Source: Blepharisma japonicum (Eukaryota > Ciliophora > Heterotrichea > Heterotrichida > Blepharismidae). From it: DNA of 64,000 bases. The position numbers and the translations under genes are program-made. The stretch covers positions 248,001 to 312,000 of the forward strand of contig CATKHK010000034.1 of the NCBI GenBank assembly GCA_949751835.1, read 5' to 3'. Under the pieces are notes generated by a model. It was not told where the DNA came from and did no database searches. It worked only from the letters and a program-made list of their open reading frames with translations. Positions 42,421 through 52,179 of this stretch are shown here, piece by piece. The stretch's first letter is position 1. Each line of letters starts with the position of its first letter.

Positions 42421-44619
42421 ATGTCCAAAGATCACATTCATCCTACACAAATTTTAACTGCAGACCCTTTATCCTCGTCTCTAAACATTGAGAGTGGCTT
42501 AAAAGACTTCTACCGAATTACGCTCAAATTCAAGAACAAAAGTGTTGAAAGAGATTACAAAGAATCAATTTTATTTCACTATAAGAAATTTCACAGCAAT
42601 TGCTACTCTCGAAGTAAAAACTTCTTTTTAAGCTATTTTGGGACAATGCTGACCTATATTTTGATGTACATCCTTGTGTACACCAATAATAGCTTAGATA
42701 ATAAAATTTTTGAGTTCCAGGTAATCTCAATGGGCTTGACCTTGATTTTGAGTGTAAATATTTTTTGTTTGTCCTTTTACACTAACATTTTCCGGAAATT
42801 TCGCGTTGATATTTTACAGTTTAACTACTTCTCCTTTGGAGTATTCCTAATTATCAATAATCCTCCTGTGCAGGCAGCAATTTTTGGAAGTGGTGGAGAC
42901 GTATATATTTCAAGCTTGCCAGGGTTATTAGTGATATTAGCGATTTCTAAATTTGTATTATATACGAATTATTTTGAGTTTGGGATTGCGAATATTTGTT
43001 TAGCCATAATCTATTTAATTTCGCATTTACTTTCAAAACAGTCACTTATTACGACACTATTAGAGCTTGCGATTTATTTATTTCAGATAATTTATGAAAC
43101 ATCAAAATTTTACCACACAGAAATAAACTGAAGGTATCAGTTCCAAATGATTCAAAGTGATACCTTAATAGAAAAAGATAACAATGAAAATCAAGCTCCA
43201 AAAACAGAAATCGAAGAAGTCACAAGCTGGCTGATTGAGTCAATGAAATTAGTAGAAAATGTGATTAATAAAGCATCTGCAAATAACAAAATTAGGTTGA
43301 AGAGAGTTCTAGAACTATTAAATAAAATTTCGAGAATGATTAGGTCAAAAAGAAACATATATTCTACTGATATTGAAATGATAACTAAAAATATGGACGA
43401 TGACGACAGAGAATACATTAAACAGTCTTGAAGTGACCAAAACCACATTATTTCTAAAACTTCAAGCAAAATTCGAGTCCGCAAGACATCTGAACTCCTT
43501 AAAATTAAGCCTTATGATGTTGATGAGCTAACAGGAGTATTACGCCAAATTGGGAAAAACTGGAATTTTGACACATTTTTCTTGAAAGAATGCACTGAAA
43601 AATATCCTCTACTAATAACAGGAAAATATTGTATTAAAAAATATAGACTAGATGAAGTATTTAATATCCAAGAAAAAATTTATTTTGATTTTTTTGAAAA
43701 ATTAGAATCACTATACAAAGAAAATCCATATCATAACTCAACTCACGCTGCTGACGTGCTAGCATCCTTTTTGTATTTAACTAACAAATCATGCTTAGCT
43801 GATGCATTATTAGATATAGAAGTCCTTGCCTCAATAATTGCCAATTTAGGCCATGATGTAGCTCATCCAGGCTTTAATAATAGATTTTTGATAAATACAA
43901 AAGATGAGTTGGCAATCAGATATAATGATGTTTCTGTGCTAGAAAGTATGCATTGCTCAACGACTTTTCAAATTATGCAAAATCTTGAGTATAATATTTT
44001 GGGGACTTTGGACAAGGACCAATGAGCAACAGCAAGGAAATTTATTGTAGAAATGATATTAGCGACTGATATGGGGCGCCATTTTGATTTACTTGGACAA
44101 TTCAGAGCAAAACTTATGAATAACGGCTCAAGGCCTTTAGAAACTGCAGAAAACAGACTTGATGTGCTAAGAATGGCAATAAAAGCAGCAGATATTGGCC
44201 ATGCTGCTAAAGTGAGAGAGCTGCACGAAAGATGGACTGTTCTCGTTGTTAATGAATTTTTCACTCAAGGGGATATAGAAAAAACACTAAAGCAGCCGAT
44301 TTCAATGTTTTGTGATCGAGATACCACTGACATTGCAAAATCCCAAGCTGGCTTTATAAAAAATATCGCCCTACCTCTATATGAAGCTCTAAACAGCTAT
44401 CTCATCTCTTCTTCAATTGACGAAAATTGCATAGAGCAGCTAAAAACAAATCAAATTACTTGGGAATTCATGGCAAACAAACACAGAATTCTATCTCATT
44501 GTGCAGTGGAGCCTGATTCCGATTACCAGTCATTAGTCAACAAATACAACCCAATTCGACGAGGAAGCACCTACGGTATCCCAAAAACAAACTCACAGGA
44601 CGACGCCTGGATGGTATAA
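42421..44619 (+). CDS. Membrane-bound 3',5'-cyclic nucleotide phosphodiesterase (class I)
   Basis: A 732-residue protein with three TGA-Trp codons (43129, 43429, 44023). Residues ~65-235 contain about six hydrophobic segments (LSYFGTMLTYILMYILVY and so on). A helical linker follows, then the class I PDE catalytic domain (~360-700): HNSTHAADV at 438-446, the metal-site NLGHDVAHPGFNNRF at 476-490, KAADIGHAAK with the metal-binding Asp at 591, and QAGFI near the purine-binding Gln. All HD-domain metal ligands are present, so it should hydrolyse cAMP and/or cGMP. The membrane part fused to a PDE is a known arrangement in ciliates and other alveolates, which would confine cyclic-nucleotide signals to a membrane. 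Substrate specificity cannot be told. Confidence 0.92.
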
Positions 44620-44647
44620 ATATTAACTAGCTTATTAAGTTAATAAA

Positions 44648-45821
44648 ATGGAAGAAGAATTCTATTGACTCAAAGAAATCGAATTTTTAGGAAAACACTT
44701 ACAAATCCTTATGCAAAGCAATAACGGGCCTTGTCCTCTTCTCGCAATTGCAAATGTCTTGATCTTGCGTGGCCAATTAAAAATTCATCAGGATTTTTCA
44801 AATTTATCACATGAGCACCTCGTTACATTGGTAGCCGACAAATTATTAGAGCTAAACAAAATTGTAAAAATTATGACAGGACGAAAACGATCCGAACTAT
44901 TCAAATTTGCAAGCAAATTTGTCTGATGCCATTGCAATCATTCCGAAGCTTCAAGAAGGGATCGATGTGAATGTAAAGTTTGATGAGTAAGAAATATTTA
45001 GCATAAATAGCTTTGAGTTTACGACAGAAATTGAGGTTTTTGATTTAATGAAAATTCAGCTTGTACATGCATGGGTTGTTGAAAAGGATAGCGAAATTGA
45101 GAACGCGATTGGAAAAATGTCGTATAATCAAATACAAGAAGTCCTGGTGCGCTGTGAAGAGCTGAAAAATAAGGAAAGCTTGGATACTGAAGAAACAGAG
45201 TTTGTCAGGAAAGGGAGAGTTATAGCAGAATTTTTAGAAAATTCTGCAAGCCAGATGACAGAAGAAGGGCTAAAGAGGCTAAACACTCAGATTCCTGATG
45301 GCAGAATATGCGTTTTGTTTAGAAACAACCATTTTTCGACTCTTGTCAAACATAACAAAAAAGTGTATATACTTGCTACTGATTTAGGGTTTAGAGATGC
45401 TGATCAAATTACATGAGAAAGATTAAGCAAAATTGCAGGAGACAACAAATACTGTAATTCATATTTCCAAAAGGTCATAAACTCTACCTCAAATTCTCCT
45501 GACAAGGTGGTTAATGACTATGAAAAACAAGCAATTACAGATTTCATAGATCATCAAAATAAAATTGATGAAGATGAAGAAAGGAAAAAGAAAGAAAAAA
45601 TTGAAGAGGAAGATGCAAGTTTAGCTCTTGCGCTTTCTTTACAAGAAAAAGAGCTTTATATGAAGGAAAAAGCAGAAAGAAAGCATAAAGTAAATGAGCG
45701 ATCAATGAGAAGAGAAGAATTGCTGAGTAAGAATAGGATTGGACTTCAACAAAAGAAAGATAAAAAGGAGAAAAAAGAGAAAAAGGAGAAAAAGGATAAA
45801 AAGAAGTGTGTAATATGGTAA
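44648..45821 (+). CDS. MINDY1: MINDY-family K48-specific deubiquitinase
   Basis: Exons 44648-44863, 44880-44986 and 45002-45821 give 380 residues; TGA codons at 44666 and 45414 are Trp. The catalytic Cys lies in MQSNNGPCPLLAIANVL and the catalytic His in FRNNHFSTLVKHNKKVYIL, both in the MINDY-1/2 form; IPKLQEGIDVNVKFD and the VFDLMKIQLVHAWVV strand are further family marks. A ubiquitin-interacting motif follows (DASLALALSLQEKE). The C-terminus is Lys-rich and ends CVIW, a possible CaaX-like lipidation box, though Trp at the last place is unusual. MINDY enzymes trim K48-linked ubiquitin chains from the distal end. It starts 28 bp after the PDE stop codon. Confidence 0.92.
44864..44879 (+). other. 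16-nt spliceosomal intron in MINDY gene
   Basis: GTAAAAATTATGACAG, phase 0. Removing 16 nt changes the frame and restores the MINDY sequence (LNKI joined to DENDPNYSNLQ). A is at position 10. Confidence 0.92.
44987..45001 (+). other. 15-nt spliceosomal intron in MINDY gene
   Basis: GTAAGAAATATTTAG. It splits a codon so that VKFD-D-INSFEF is restored; unspliced, TAA stops the frame. A is at position 10. Confidence 0.92.
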
Positions 45822-45929
45822 ATAAAAAAGTTTATATAAGACATTAAATAAATAATAATATGAGGGTCTTTGGGATTTTAAGAATAATAAAATTATGATA
45901 GAATGAGATTCTTGAGATGATAATTTTTA

Positions 45930-46100
45930 TTAAGAATTATCTTGAAATATTTCATCATTTGCCGATGTGAAAGGAGTTGTTTTCGCTGAATAAATAGGCT
46001 TCTGTATTTCATTTTCTTTCACGATTGCTTTATCTATTTTCATTTGATTCTCCTCAGGCATTTTGAACCCTTTCTCTCTTCTGCAGCAGCAAGTGCCCAT
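45930..46100 (-). CDS. Tiny lipid-anchored-type protein (MGTCCC start)
   Basis: A 56-residue frame starting MGTCCCRREKG, with Gly2 for myristoylation, three adjacent Cys for palmitoylation and then a basic patch, a strong dual-lipidation signal. The rest is polar, with no fold recognised. The frame extends 16 codons upstream to another ATG (46148), but the MGTCCC start is preferred because of the lipidation motif. It is divergent from the alpha-tubulin gene, with only 67 nt between the two start codons. It may be a small membrane-tethered regulator; the function is unknown. Confidence 0.55.
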   Translation of the reverse strand: MGTCCCRREKGFKMPEENQMKIDKAIVKENEIQKPIYSAKTTPFTSANDEIFQDNS

Positions 46101-46167
46101 ATTTATAATTAAGGATAACTGATTAATCTTAAAGATAAGGATTACCATATACCAATATGAATTTATA

Positions 46168-47514
46168 ATGAGAGAAGTAATATCTATTCACGTCGGACAA
46201 GCCGGTCTCCAGCTTGGCAGCACCTGCTGAGAATTATTCTGTCTTGAGCATGAAATTCAGCCAAATGGGCAAATTTCTCACGATAAACCAATTTCCAGCA
46301 ATGAATGTCTCAATACCTTTTTTTCAGAAACTGAAGAAGGAAAATACTTGGCAAGAGCAGCATTTGTGGATTTAGAGCCTTTAATCATTGATGAAATTAC
46401 ATGTGGGTCATATCGTAAGCTATTTCATCCAAACCAATTCATTTATGGTAAAGATGATGCTTCAAATAATTTTGGTAGAGGTAAATATAGCATTGGAAAA
46501 GATATTATTGACCCAAGTCTTGAAGTCATAAGAAAACTAGCTGAAAATTGTGCTGATTTGCAAGGATTTTTAATTTATCATTCTATAGGAGGTGGAACTG
46601 GGTCTGGGCTTGGATCTCTGATACTTGAAAAACTTTCAGAAGAATATAGCCAAAAAACAAAAATTAACTTTTCTATTTACCCATCAGGACAAAATTCAAC
46701 TGCAGTTGTCGAGCCTTATAATGCTACCCTCTCAATGCATTATTTAAAAAAAGACTCTGATGCTGTCATTATTCTTGACAATGAAGCTACTTATGAAATC
46801 TGCAAAAAACAATTAGACATTGTAAGACCGAATTATACAATTTTGAATAAGTTGATTGCCATAACTATTTCATCAATGACTACATCAATGAGACATAATG
46901 GAACTTTAAATACAAATTTAAGTGAATTTTTGTCCAATCTGGTTCCATCCCCAAATTTTCATTTTCTATTTCCTTCTTATGCACCAATCATCCCTAAATT
47001 GCATTACTCTGGTGAAAAGTTTACAGTTGCTGAAATTACAAACTCAGTTTTTGAGGTAGAAAATGCGATGGCAAAATGCAACCCAAAAAATGGGAAATAT
47101 TTATCTTACACTTTGAACTACCGCGGAGATGTTTTAGAAGAAGATGTGAGCTTTTGTATTGCAAATCTAGAACCTCTAAAAACTGTTGAATTCGCTGATT
47201 GGTGCCCTGCCGGTCCTAAATTTGGAATAAACAATAAGAAAATAGCAGCAAATCTTAATGAAGATCATGAACTCTCCGCAAAATCAGTTTGCATGATCAA
47301 TAATAATACAGCTATTACTGAGGTGTTTGAAAGAATTGGCCGTAAGTTTGAGCTGCTTTATTGCAAAAGAGCATATGTTCACTGGTATATTTCTGAAGGG
47401 ATGGGAGAATATGAGTTTAATGATGCATTCGAAGACATGAAAACTATTGAAGACGAATATAATAACTTATGCAGCATCCCAGATGCTAGTATAAATGATG
47501 CTAGTGAGATATAA
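46168..47514 (+). CDS. Divergent alpha-tubulin
   Basis: A 448-residue protein; the first TGA (46228) falls at Trp21 in STC-W-ELFCLEH, as in all alpha-tubulins. Lys40, the luminal acetylation site, is kept (GQISHDK), as are the GTP loop SIGGGTGSGLGSL and the catalytic Glu of the alpha subunit (LSEFLSNLV). It departs strongly from the near-invariant consensus elsewhere (for example FIYGKDDASNNFGRGKYSIG and PSPNFHFLFPSYAPIIPK), and the C-terminal tail (SIPDASINDASEI) lacks the acidic Glu run and terminal Tyr that carry polyglutamylation and detyrosination. It is likely a specialised isotype for a particular microtubule array. Divergent tubulins are common in ciliates. It should still co-polymerise with beta-tubulin. 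Confidence 0.9.
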
Positions 47515-47663
47515 ATTCTTAATAAAGCATTATTATATTAATTAAGAAGAGATAGAAATGATTCAAATCTAGCGTAGCTTTCTTTCATCTAATTTCAGTT
47601 TCTAATAGTAAAAATTTTATTAATAAAAATATATTCACTTATATTATCTCTAATCTTTATTCT

Positions 47664-48233
47664 CTATCTATGTCGCTTTGCAGATCTTAACTCTTCTTCA
47701 AATGTATTAGCTACAGCCTTATTCAAACTATCTTTCTCTGCATTCAAAACTGCCAATTCAGATGTCAACGATCTTAATATTTCAGCATTTCTCTTCGCCT
47801 CTTGTTCAGCAGCAATTCTTTCAGCAGACGCTTGATCTAGTTTACTATTCAAACTTTTCGCGACCCCTTCAAGCTGCTCTCTTTGTCTAACCAATTGATT
47901 AAGCTCATTAGTTAACCTCTCCACATCTTTAAGAACTTTTTCTTTTTCCCTTTGTTTCAATCTCTTGATTTTCCTCAGCTTAAGAAGCTCTTCGTGCTCA
48001 TAACTATTTTTTTCGAATTCTTCTTCATTTTGAACTTTGGTAGAAATATAGTGAACTTTTAGGTTTTCTTCTATTTGTAATAGTTCGGATTTGTTTTTTT
48101 CTAATGATTCTAGCTCTTGCTCAAGCCTTTTGGCTTCTTTTTTTAAAAAATCGCATTGCTTTTTGGTATCGGAAACTGCAGTTCTTGTTCGAGTTAAGCG
48201 GACTAGGAATTCTTGAAGAAGCTTGTCTGACAT
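47664..48233 (-). CDS. Short coiled-coil protein
   Basis: A 189-residue protein that is almost wholly coiled coil (Leu/Glu/Lys heptads from residue ~10 to ~175), with a basic end (SAKRHR). No UGA or intron. The length and composition recall small axonemal or centriolar coiled-coil proteins, but no family signature is certain. It is convergent with the alpha-tubulin gene (150 bp between stop codons), which may be coincidence. Confidence 0.65.
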   Translation of the reverse strand: MSDKLLQEFLVRLTRTRTAVSDTKKQCDFLKKEAKRLEQELESLEKNKSELLQIEENLKVHYISTKVQNEEEFEKNSYEHEELLKLRKIKRLKQREKEKVLKDVERLTNELNQLVRQREQLEGVAKSLNSKLDQASAERIAAEQEAKRNAEILRSLTSELAVLNAEKDSLNKAVANTFEEELRSAKRHR

Positions 48234-48601
48234 TTTTAAAGCAGAGACTGAGTTTATGAAATCTAGAGATATTTAAATCCAAAACCTATATACAATTAAT
48301 TACCTAGTTCAATTTTTATTATTAATTTAATATGTTTATTGCTATTCGATACTAGTGATTTCTATTGACATTTACAATTTTTAAGTTAACTTCATAATTG
48401 CATCAGATTCGTGCATTTCAGCATCTATTTCATATTTTATTAACTCCATTCATTTATATCCTTCAAATGAATTCAAAATTGCTGAGATGAATTATTACCA
48501 AAACTTTAACTTTATCATTCCCTGGCACTTACCTCCCAGCTCTGCTATAATTATCAATTCTAATTGAAGTCCCCAGCTATTTTATTTTATAAATCAAAAT
48601 C
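48234..48601. other. Divergent intergenic region
   Basis: 368 nt between the start of the coiled-coil gene and the start of the RRM-like gene. AT-rich with pyrimidine-rich tracts near the second start. Nothing further is seen. Confidence 0.5.
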
Positions 48602-49894
48602 ATGATGGACGACTTTAACACAACACTAGAAAAAGCGAGACAAGACTTCTTCCAAGTTGACCCCAGAGATTCCATAGCCCGTTTAGAATCAGAACAAACT
48701 CGGCCTTCCTTATACTCCCCTTCCCTCAACCATCTCCTTTCATTTGGCCCTCAAATCCGCATGATTTTAGACCCTCCCACAAGTGATGAAGGTTCAGATG
48801 ACGAGCAGTCTTATCCTTCTGTACAAAAAGTAGCTGATTGCATTGTCGATTCCGAGTGTGTCGGCTTCGCTGTACTTTCTATTTAGGAAGAATTCGTATC
48901 GAATTCCCCAGTTTTTGCGCTGATTTTCACCCCCCTTGATGAGAAGATGAAGTCATATGAACTGAAAAGAGCAGTCGAGTCCTTAGATTTAAAAGTAAAA
49001 AAGGTGCAATTTGTGGATTTTTATAAAGCTCCCAAATTCACTCATACAGGAATTGTTTGGTTCAATACTTTGAATGATGGTAAGTTATATACAGCACAAA
49101 CAGCCTATCAAATTTTGCGCCAAGCAGAAAACAGAGGCCAGCTGGCAGCTTTTATTCATAGGATACAAGGAATTCAGAAACCTATGAGGGTGAGATGGTT
49201 TATTTATAAAGCACTTGACCCGGAATCAGGGTGGATTGGAGTTATATTACGTGGACTTAAGAAAAATGCTGCAGTAGAAGATGTCAAAAATATGCTGAAA
49301 CATCAGGCGCTTAGAATTGAGCAACCAAGGGCTATTAATGGTGTGTTTTGTACACTTATTGTGATGAAAAATATTGAAAAAGCAGAAAGTGTATGCAAAC
49401 ATTTGAATAATAAAAGAATTTTGACTGAAATTATTAAGGCACATTTACATCCTGACTCTAAAATGTGGAATAGGTCTGAAAAATCGATGAACTGGATTTT
49501 TTGTAATAATGCGGCTACTCCGAAGCAGAAAGTAAATAAGCCCAAGAAAACGAACCCGGTAGATGTGACTCAAATCTTGAAAGGATTGTTTGCTGTCACA
49601 GGAAAAGAGCTGAATGTTAATCCGTTAGCGAATTTAATTAGAGAAAGAGCTGCACCAACGCCAAGACCTGAAGCTAAAGAGCCACCAGCACAGCAACAGC
49701 AACAGCAGCAAAGTATTGATATGGAGGAAGGAGAAATTCATGAGCAAATGCAAATATCAGATTCTTATAATGAATTTTATACGATTTATGAATTTCCAGG
49801 ACTAAGCATATCAGGTCAAGGATCCTCACAACATTCAGGATTATATATTAAGACATCACATCTTAACAAAGTTCCTTCTCCTGAATTAAATTAA
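48602..49894 (+). CDS. RRM-like protein of unknown function
   Basis: Exons 48602-48871 and 48887-49894 give 425 residues. The N-terminal ~80 residues are acidic and polar. Two segments (~100-170, starting PVFALIFTPLD; and ~205-270, starting WIGVILRGLKKNAAVEDVKN then CTLIVMKNIEKAESVCKHLN) have the beta-alpha-beta texture of RRM folds, but clear RNP1 aromatics are missing. The last third is disordered, with a Gln run (~8) and MEEGEIHEQ. It could be an RNA-binding or calcipressin-like protein; I cannot decide. Two Met codons start the frame (48602, 48605). The 15-nt intron supports its being a real gene. Confidence 0.7.
48872..48886 (+). other. 15-nt spliceosomal intron in RRM-like gene
   Basis: GTACTTTCTATTTAG. 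The TAG at its end would stop the frame; removal joins two open halves in phase 0. A is at position 10. Confidence 0.88.
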
Positions 49895-50153
49895 AATAAA
49901 TGGCAAAATTAATTCAATATCAAATAGACTTAATGCTACTACATCTCGCTGCGCTAATTACTTAGTCAAATGCTTCTAACAATTATCCTAAAATTACTGA
50001 GAATAATTTAAATTATAACATTAATTAAGCTCAGTTTTCTTTAAAAAATGATATAAATTGTGTTAAAATCCTACAATTTTTAATTATTACACAAAAATCT
50101 GCACCCTTCTCTATTATGAATGCTTATTTATTTTTCATATTAATTTTTCTGAT

Positions 50154-51173
50154 ATGGACGGAGTGACCTGTACAGCCTGCAGAACTACTTTAAACACCCA
50201 AGAAGATTGCCGTGAGCATTATCGCTCAGATTTTCACACCTACAATCTCAAGCGTAAATTGGTCTCATTAGACCCAGTCTCCAAAGAAGTTTTCGAAGAG
50301 AAAAAGAGAGAATCTGATGAAATTGCGGCAGAACTCAATTTCAACGTTCGCTGCGACTGTTGTGATAAAACTTTTACCTCGAAAAAGTCTTACAATAAGC
50401 ACCTTGAAATTAAAAAAAAATCCCACGATTCCCGTGTATTTCAGCCTCAATCCACTATCAATGATCAGCAAACCTGCATTTTTTGTAATTTTAGCAGTGG
50501 ATCTCTCGATGACAATTTGAAACACATGATGACCTCACACGGGTTTTTTATCCCTGACATTGAATTTGTTAAAGATCTAGAGGGGCTAATGAAATATTTA
50601 CAAGATACCGTGAGGGTTGGATTTATGTGTCTTTATTGCAGCTATGATGGCCCAAGTGGGTTTAAAACAGCTCAATCTGCACAGCAGCATATGATAGATA
50701 AGCAGCATTGCTTTTTAAATACAGAAACCAAAGAAAGAGAATTTCGAAAATATTATGATTGGGGTGAAGAAAACTCATATGATATCATTAGTTCAGAGGA
50801 TGAGCTAAGGCCTGAACATTATGTTGATTTAGGCTCTGTTACGTCTGATACATCTTATCAGAGCTCTCTTGCATCAAGTGGCTCTAGGATACCTGGAGAA
50901 ATAACAAGCAATGGAGAGCTGAGACTTGAAAATGGGAAAATACTAGGAAATAAGATGTGGTCGAGGTACTATAGGCAGCATTATAGGCCTGAACAAAGCA
51001 AAATGCTGTGGATTCAAGCTGTTATGGCTGAAATGTATAAGACTTTGGCTGTTTATAACCCATGGAGAGGGACTGATGAAAGGATTCAAAGGATGCAAAC
51101 AGTTCAAAGGAATTTATTGCAGCAGGGGATGAGGAATAATAATCACTTGCATTTCAGAGACCAAAACTCATAA
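50154..51173 (+). CDS. REI1: 60S biogenesis zinc-finger factor REI1/ZNF622
   Basis: A 339-residue protein with four C2H2 fingers in the REI1/Reh1/ZNF622 order: CTACRTTLNTQEDCREHYRS (residues ~5-27), CDCCDKTFTSKKSYNKHLE, CIFCNFSSGSLDDNLKHMM with TSHGFFIPD after it, and CLYCSYDGPSGFKTAQSAQQ. NLKRKLVSLDPVS directly after the first finger and the MSRYYRQ-type sequence near the C-terminus are also family marks. REI1 acts late in cytoplasmic 60S maturation, helping to release Arx1/Alb1 and probing the exit tunnel. No intron or UGA is needed. Flanks of ~260 nt and ~125 nt separate it from same-strand neighbours. Confidence 0.9.
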   Translation: MDGVTCTACRTTLNTQEDCREHYRSDFHTYNLKRKLVSLDPVSKEVFEEKKRESDEIAAELNFNVRCDCCDKTFTSKKSYNKHLEIKKKSHDSRVFQPQSTINDQQTCIFCNFSSGSLDDNLKHMMTSHGFFIPDIEFVKDLEGLMKYLQDTVRVGFMCLYCSYDGPSGFKTAQSAQQHMIDKQHCFLNTETKEREFRKYYDWGEENSYDIISSEDELRPEHYVDLGSVTSDTSYQSSLASSGSRIPGEITSNGELRLENGKILGNKMWSRYYRQHYRPEQSKMLWIQAVMAEMYKTLAVYNPWRGTDERIQRMQTVQRNLLQQGMRNNNHLHFRDQNS

Positions 51174-51299
51174 GGAATTAATATCTAATTAAAATAACAG
51201 CTTACTCCTTAATACTATTAAATACTATAAATGATAATAACTCATTCCCAATTTTAATGATTTTCTTATTAATCACATAAATCTATTAATAAATTTTCT

Positions 51300-52061
51300 A
51301 TGGAAAATCCATATTCCACAAAAAGCCTCAAGAGAAATCGGAAAAAATCCCCTAGTACAATCCTTTCAATTTCCAGCAATTCTGATGACTCAGACCTCCA
51401 CCCCAATTCCAACCACATCTTACCTCTGCCTTCTTCAAATGCCACAACTCTCTCTGAACGAAGTGAGCTCGCAAAAATTGCCAAAGAGCTTAAAGAAGAT
51501 TCAAAAACTCAATCGCCAATTTCTTTATCAGACAGTGATAGTGATCTCTCTATCAGCTTTTTAAGCAACCATTTACAGAACATTAAAGAAACCAACTCAA
51601 GTCCCCTGAAAATCCAAACTGAGGATTTAAGCAGAAAAATTAAAATGAGCCTTCAAGATTTAAGAAAAGAAGCCAACCTTTATATGGACAGCAGCCACCG
51701 AGCTTTAAAAGAACTTACTTCTGTTAATAAAAGAATGAAAGAAAGCGTTTTGTCATATCAATCTGATGGAGGAAAATCGAATTCGCCACCGTCTAATCAA
51801 TATTTAAGAAGCTCTTTTGCTTTTAATTGTTCGCCGGAATCATTTATACAAGAACAAGTGAGAAATTTGCAGAAGGATATACAGCTGATGCAAATTAGAT
51901 TAACGGAAAGCGAAATAGCATTGCATAATAAAGGACAGGAAAATAGCCAATTGAAAGAGTTGTTGAAAACGATTGAACATAAATTGAAAGGAAATAAAGA
52001 ATTAATTGTCGAAACTGAGGAAAATAGCATCGGATGCTCGAAAAAATGCGAAATCATGTAG
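51300..52061 (+). CDS. Coiled-coil protein with C-terminal CaaX box
   Basis: A 253-residue protein. Residues 1-~100 are Ser/Asp/Asn-rich with acidic clusters (SDSDSDLS). Two coiled-coil segments follow (~108-150 and ~185-240). The last residues, CSKKCEIM, form a CaaX box (C-E-I-M; Met favours farnesylation) with a second Cys and two Lys just before it, as in membrane-targeted small proteins. The coding frame is preceded by TTTTCTATGG and needs no UGA or intron. I infer a prenylated, membrane-attached coiled-coil protein; the family is not recognised. Confidence 0.65.
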   Translation: MENPYSTKSLKRNRKKSPSTILSISSNSDDSDLHPNSNHILPLPSSNATTLSERSELAKIAKELKEDSKTQSPISLSDSDSDLSISFLSNHLQNIKETNSSPLKIQTEDLSRKIKMSLQDLRKEANLYMDSSHRALKELTSVNKRMKESVLSYQSDGGKSNSPPSNQYLRSSFAFNCSPESFIQEQVRNLQKDIQLMQIRLTESEIALHNKGQENSQLKELLKTIEHKLKGNKELIVETEENSIGCSKKCEIM

Positions 52062-52179
52062 CGTGTATAAAGTATAATTAATAATTTTTGAGTGCTCTAA
52101 GTGCATAGCCGAAAATTGTATTAAATGGTGCTAATTTACTTAATTTTAATTTATTTATTTTAACATTTTATACTTTAAA

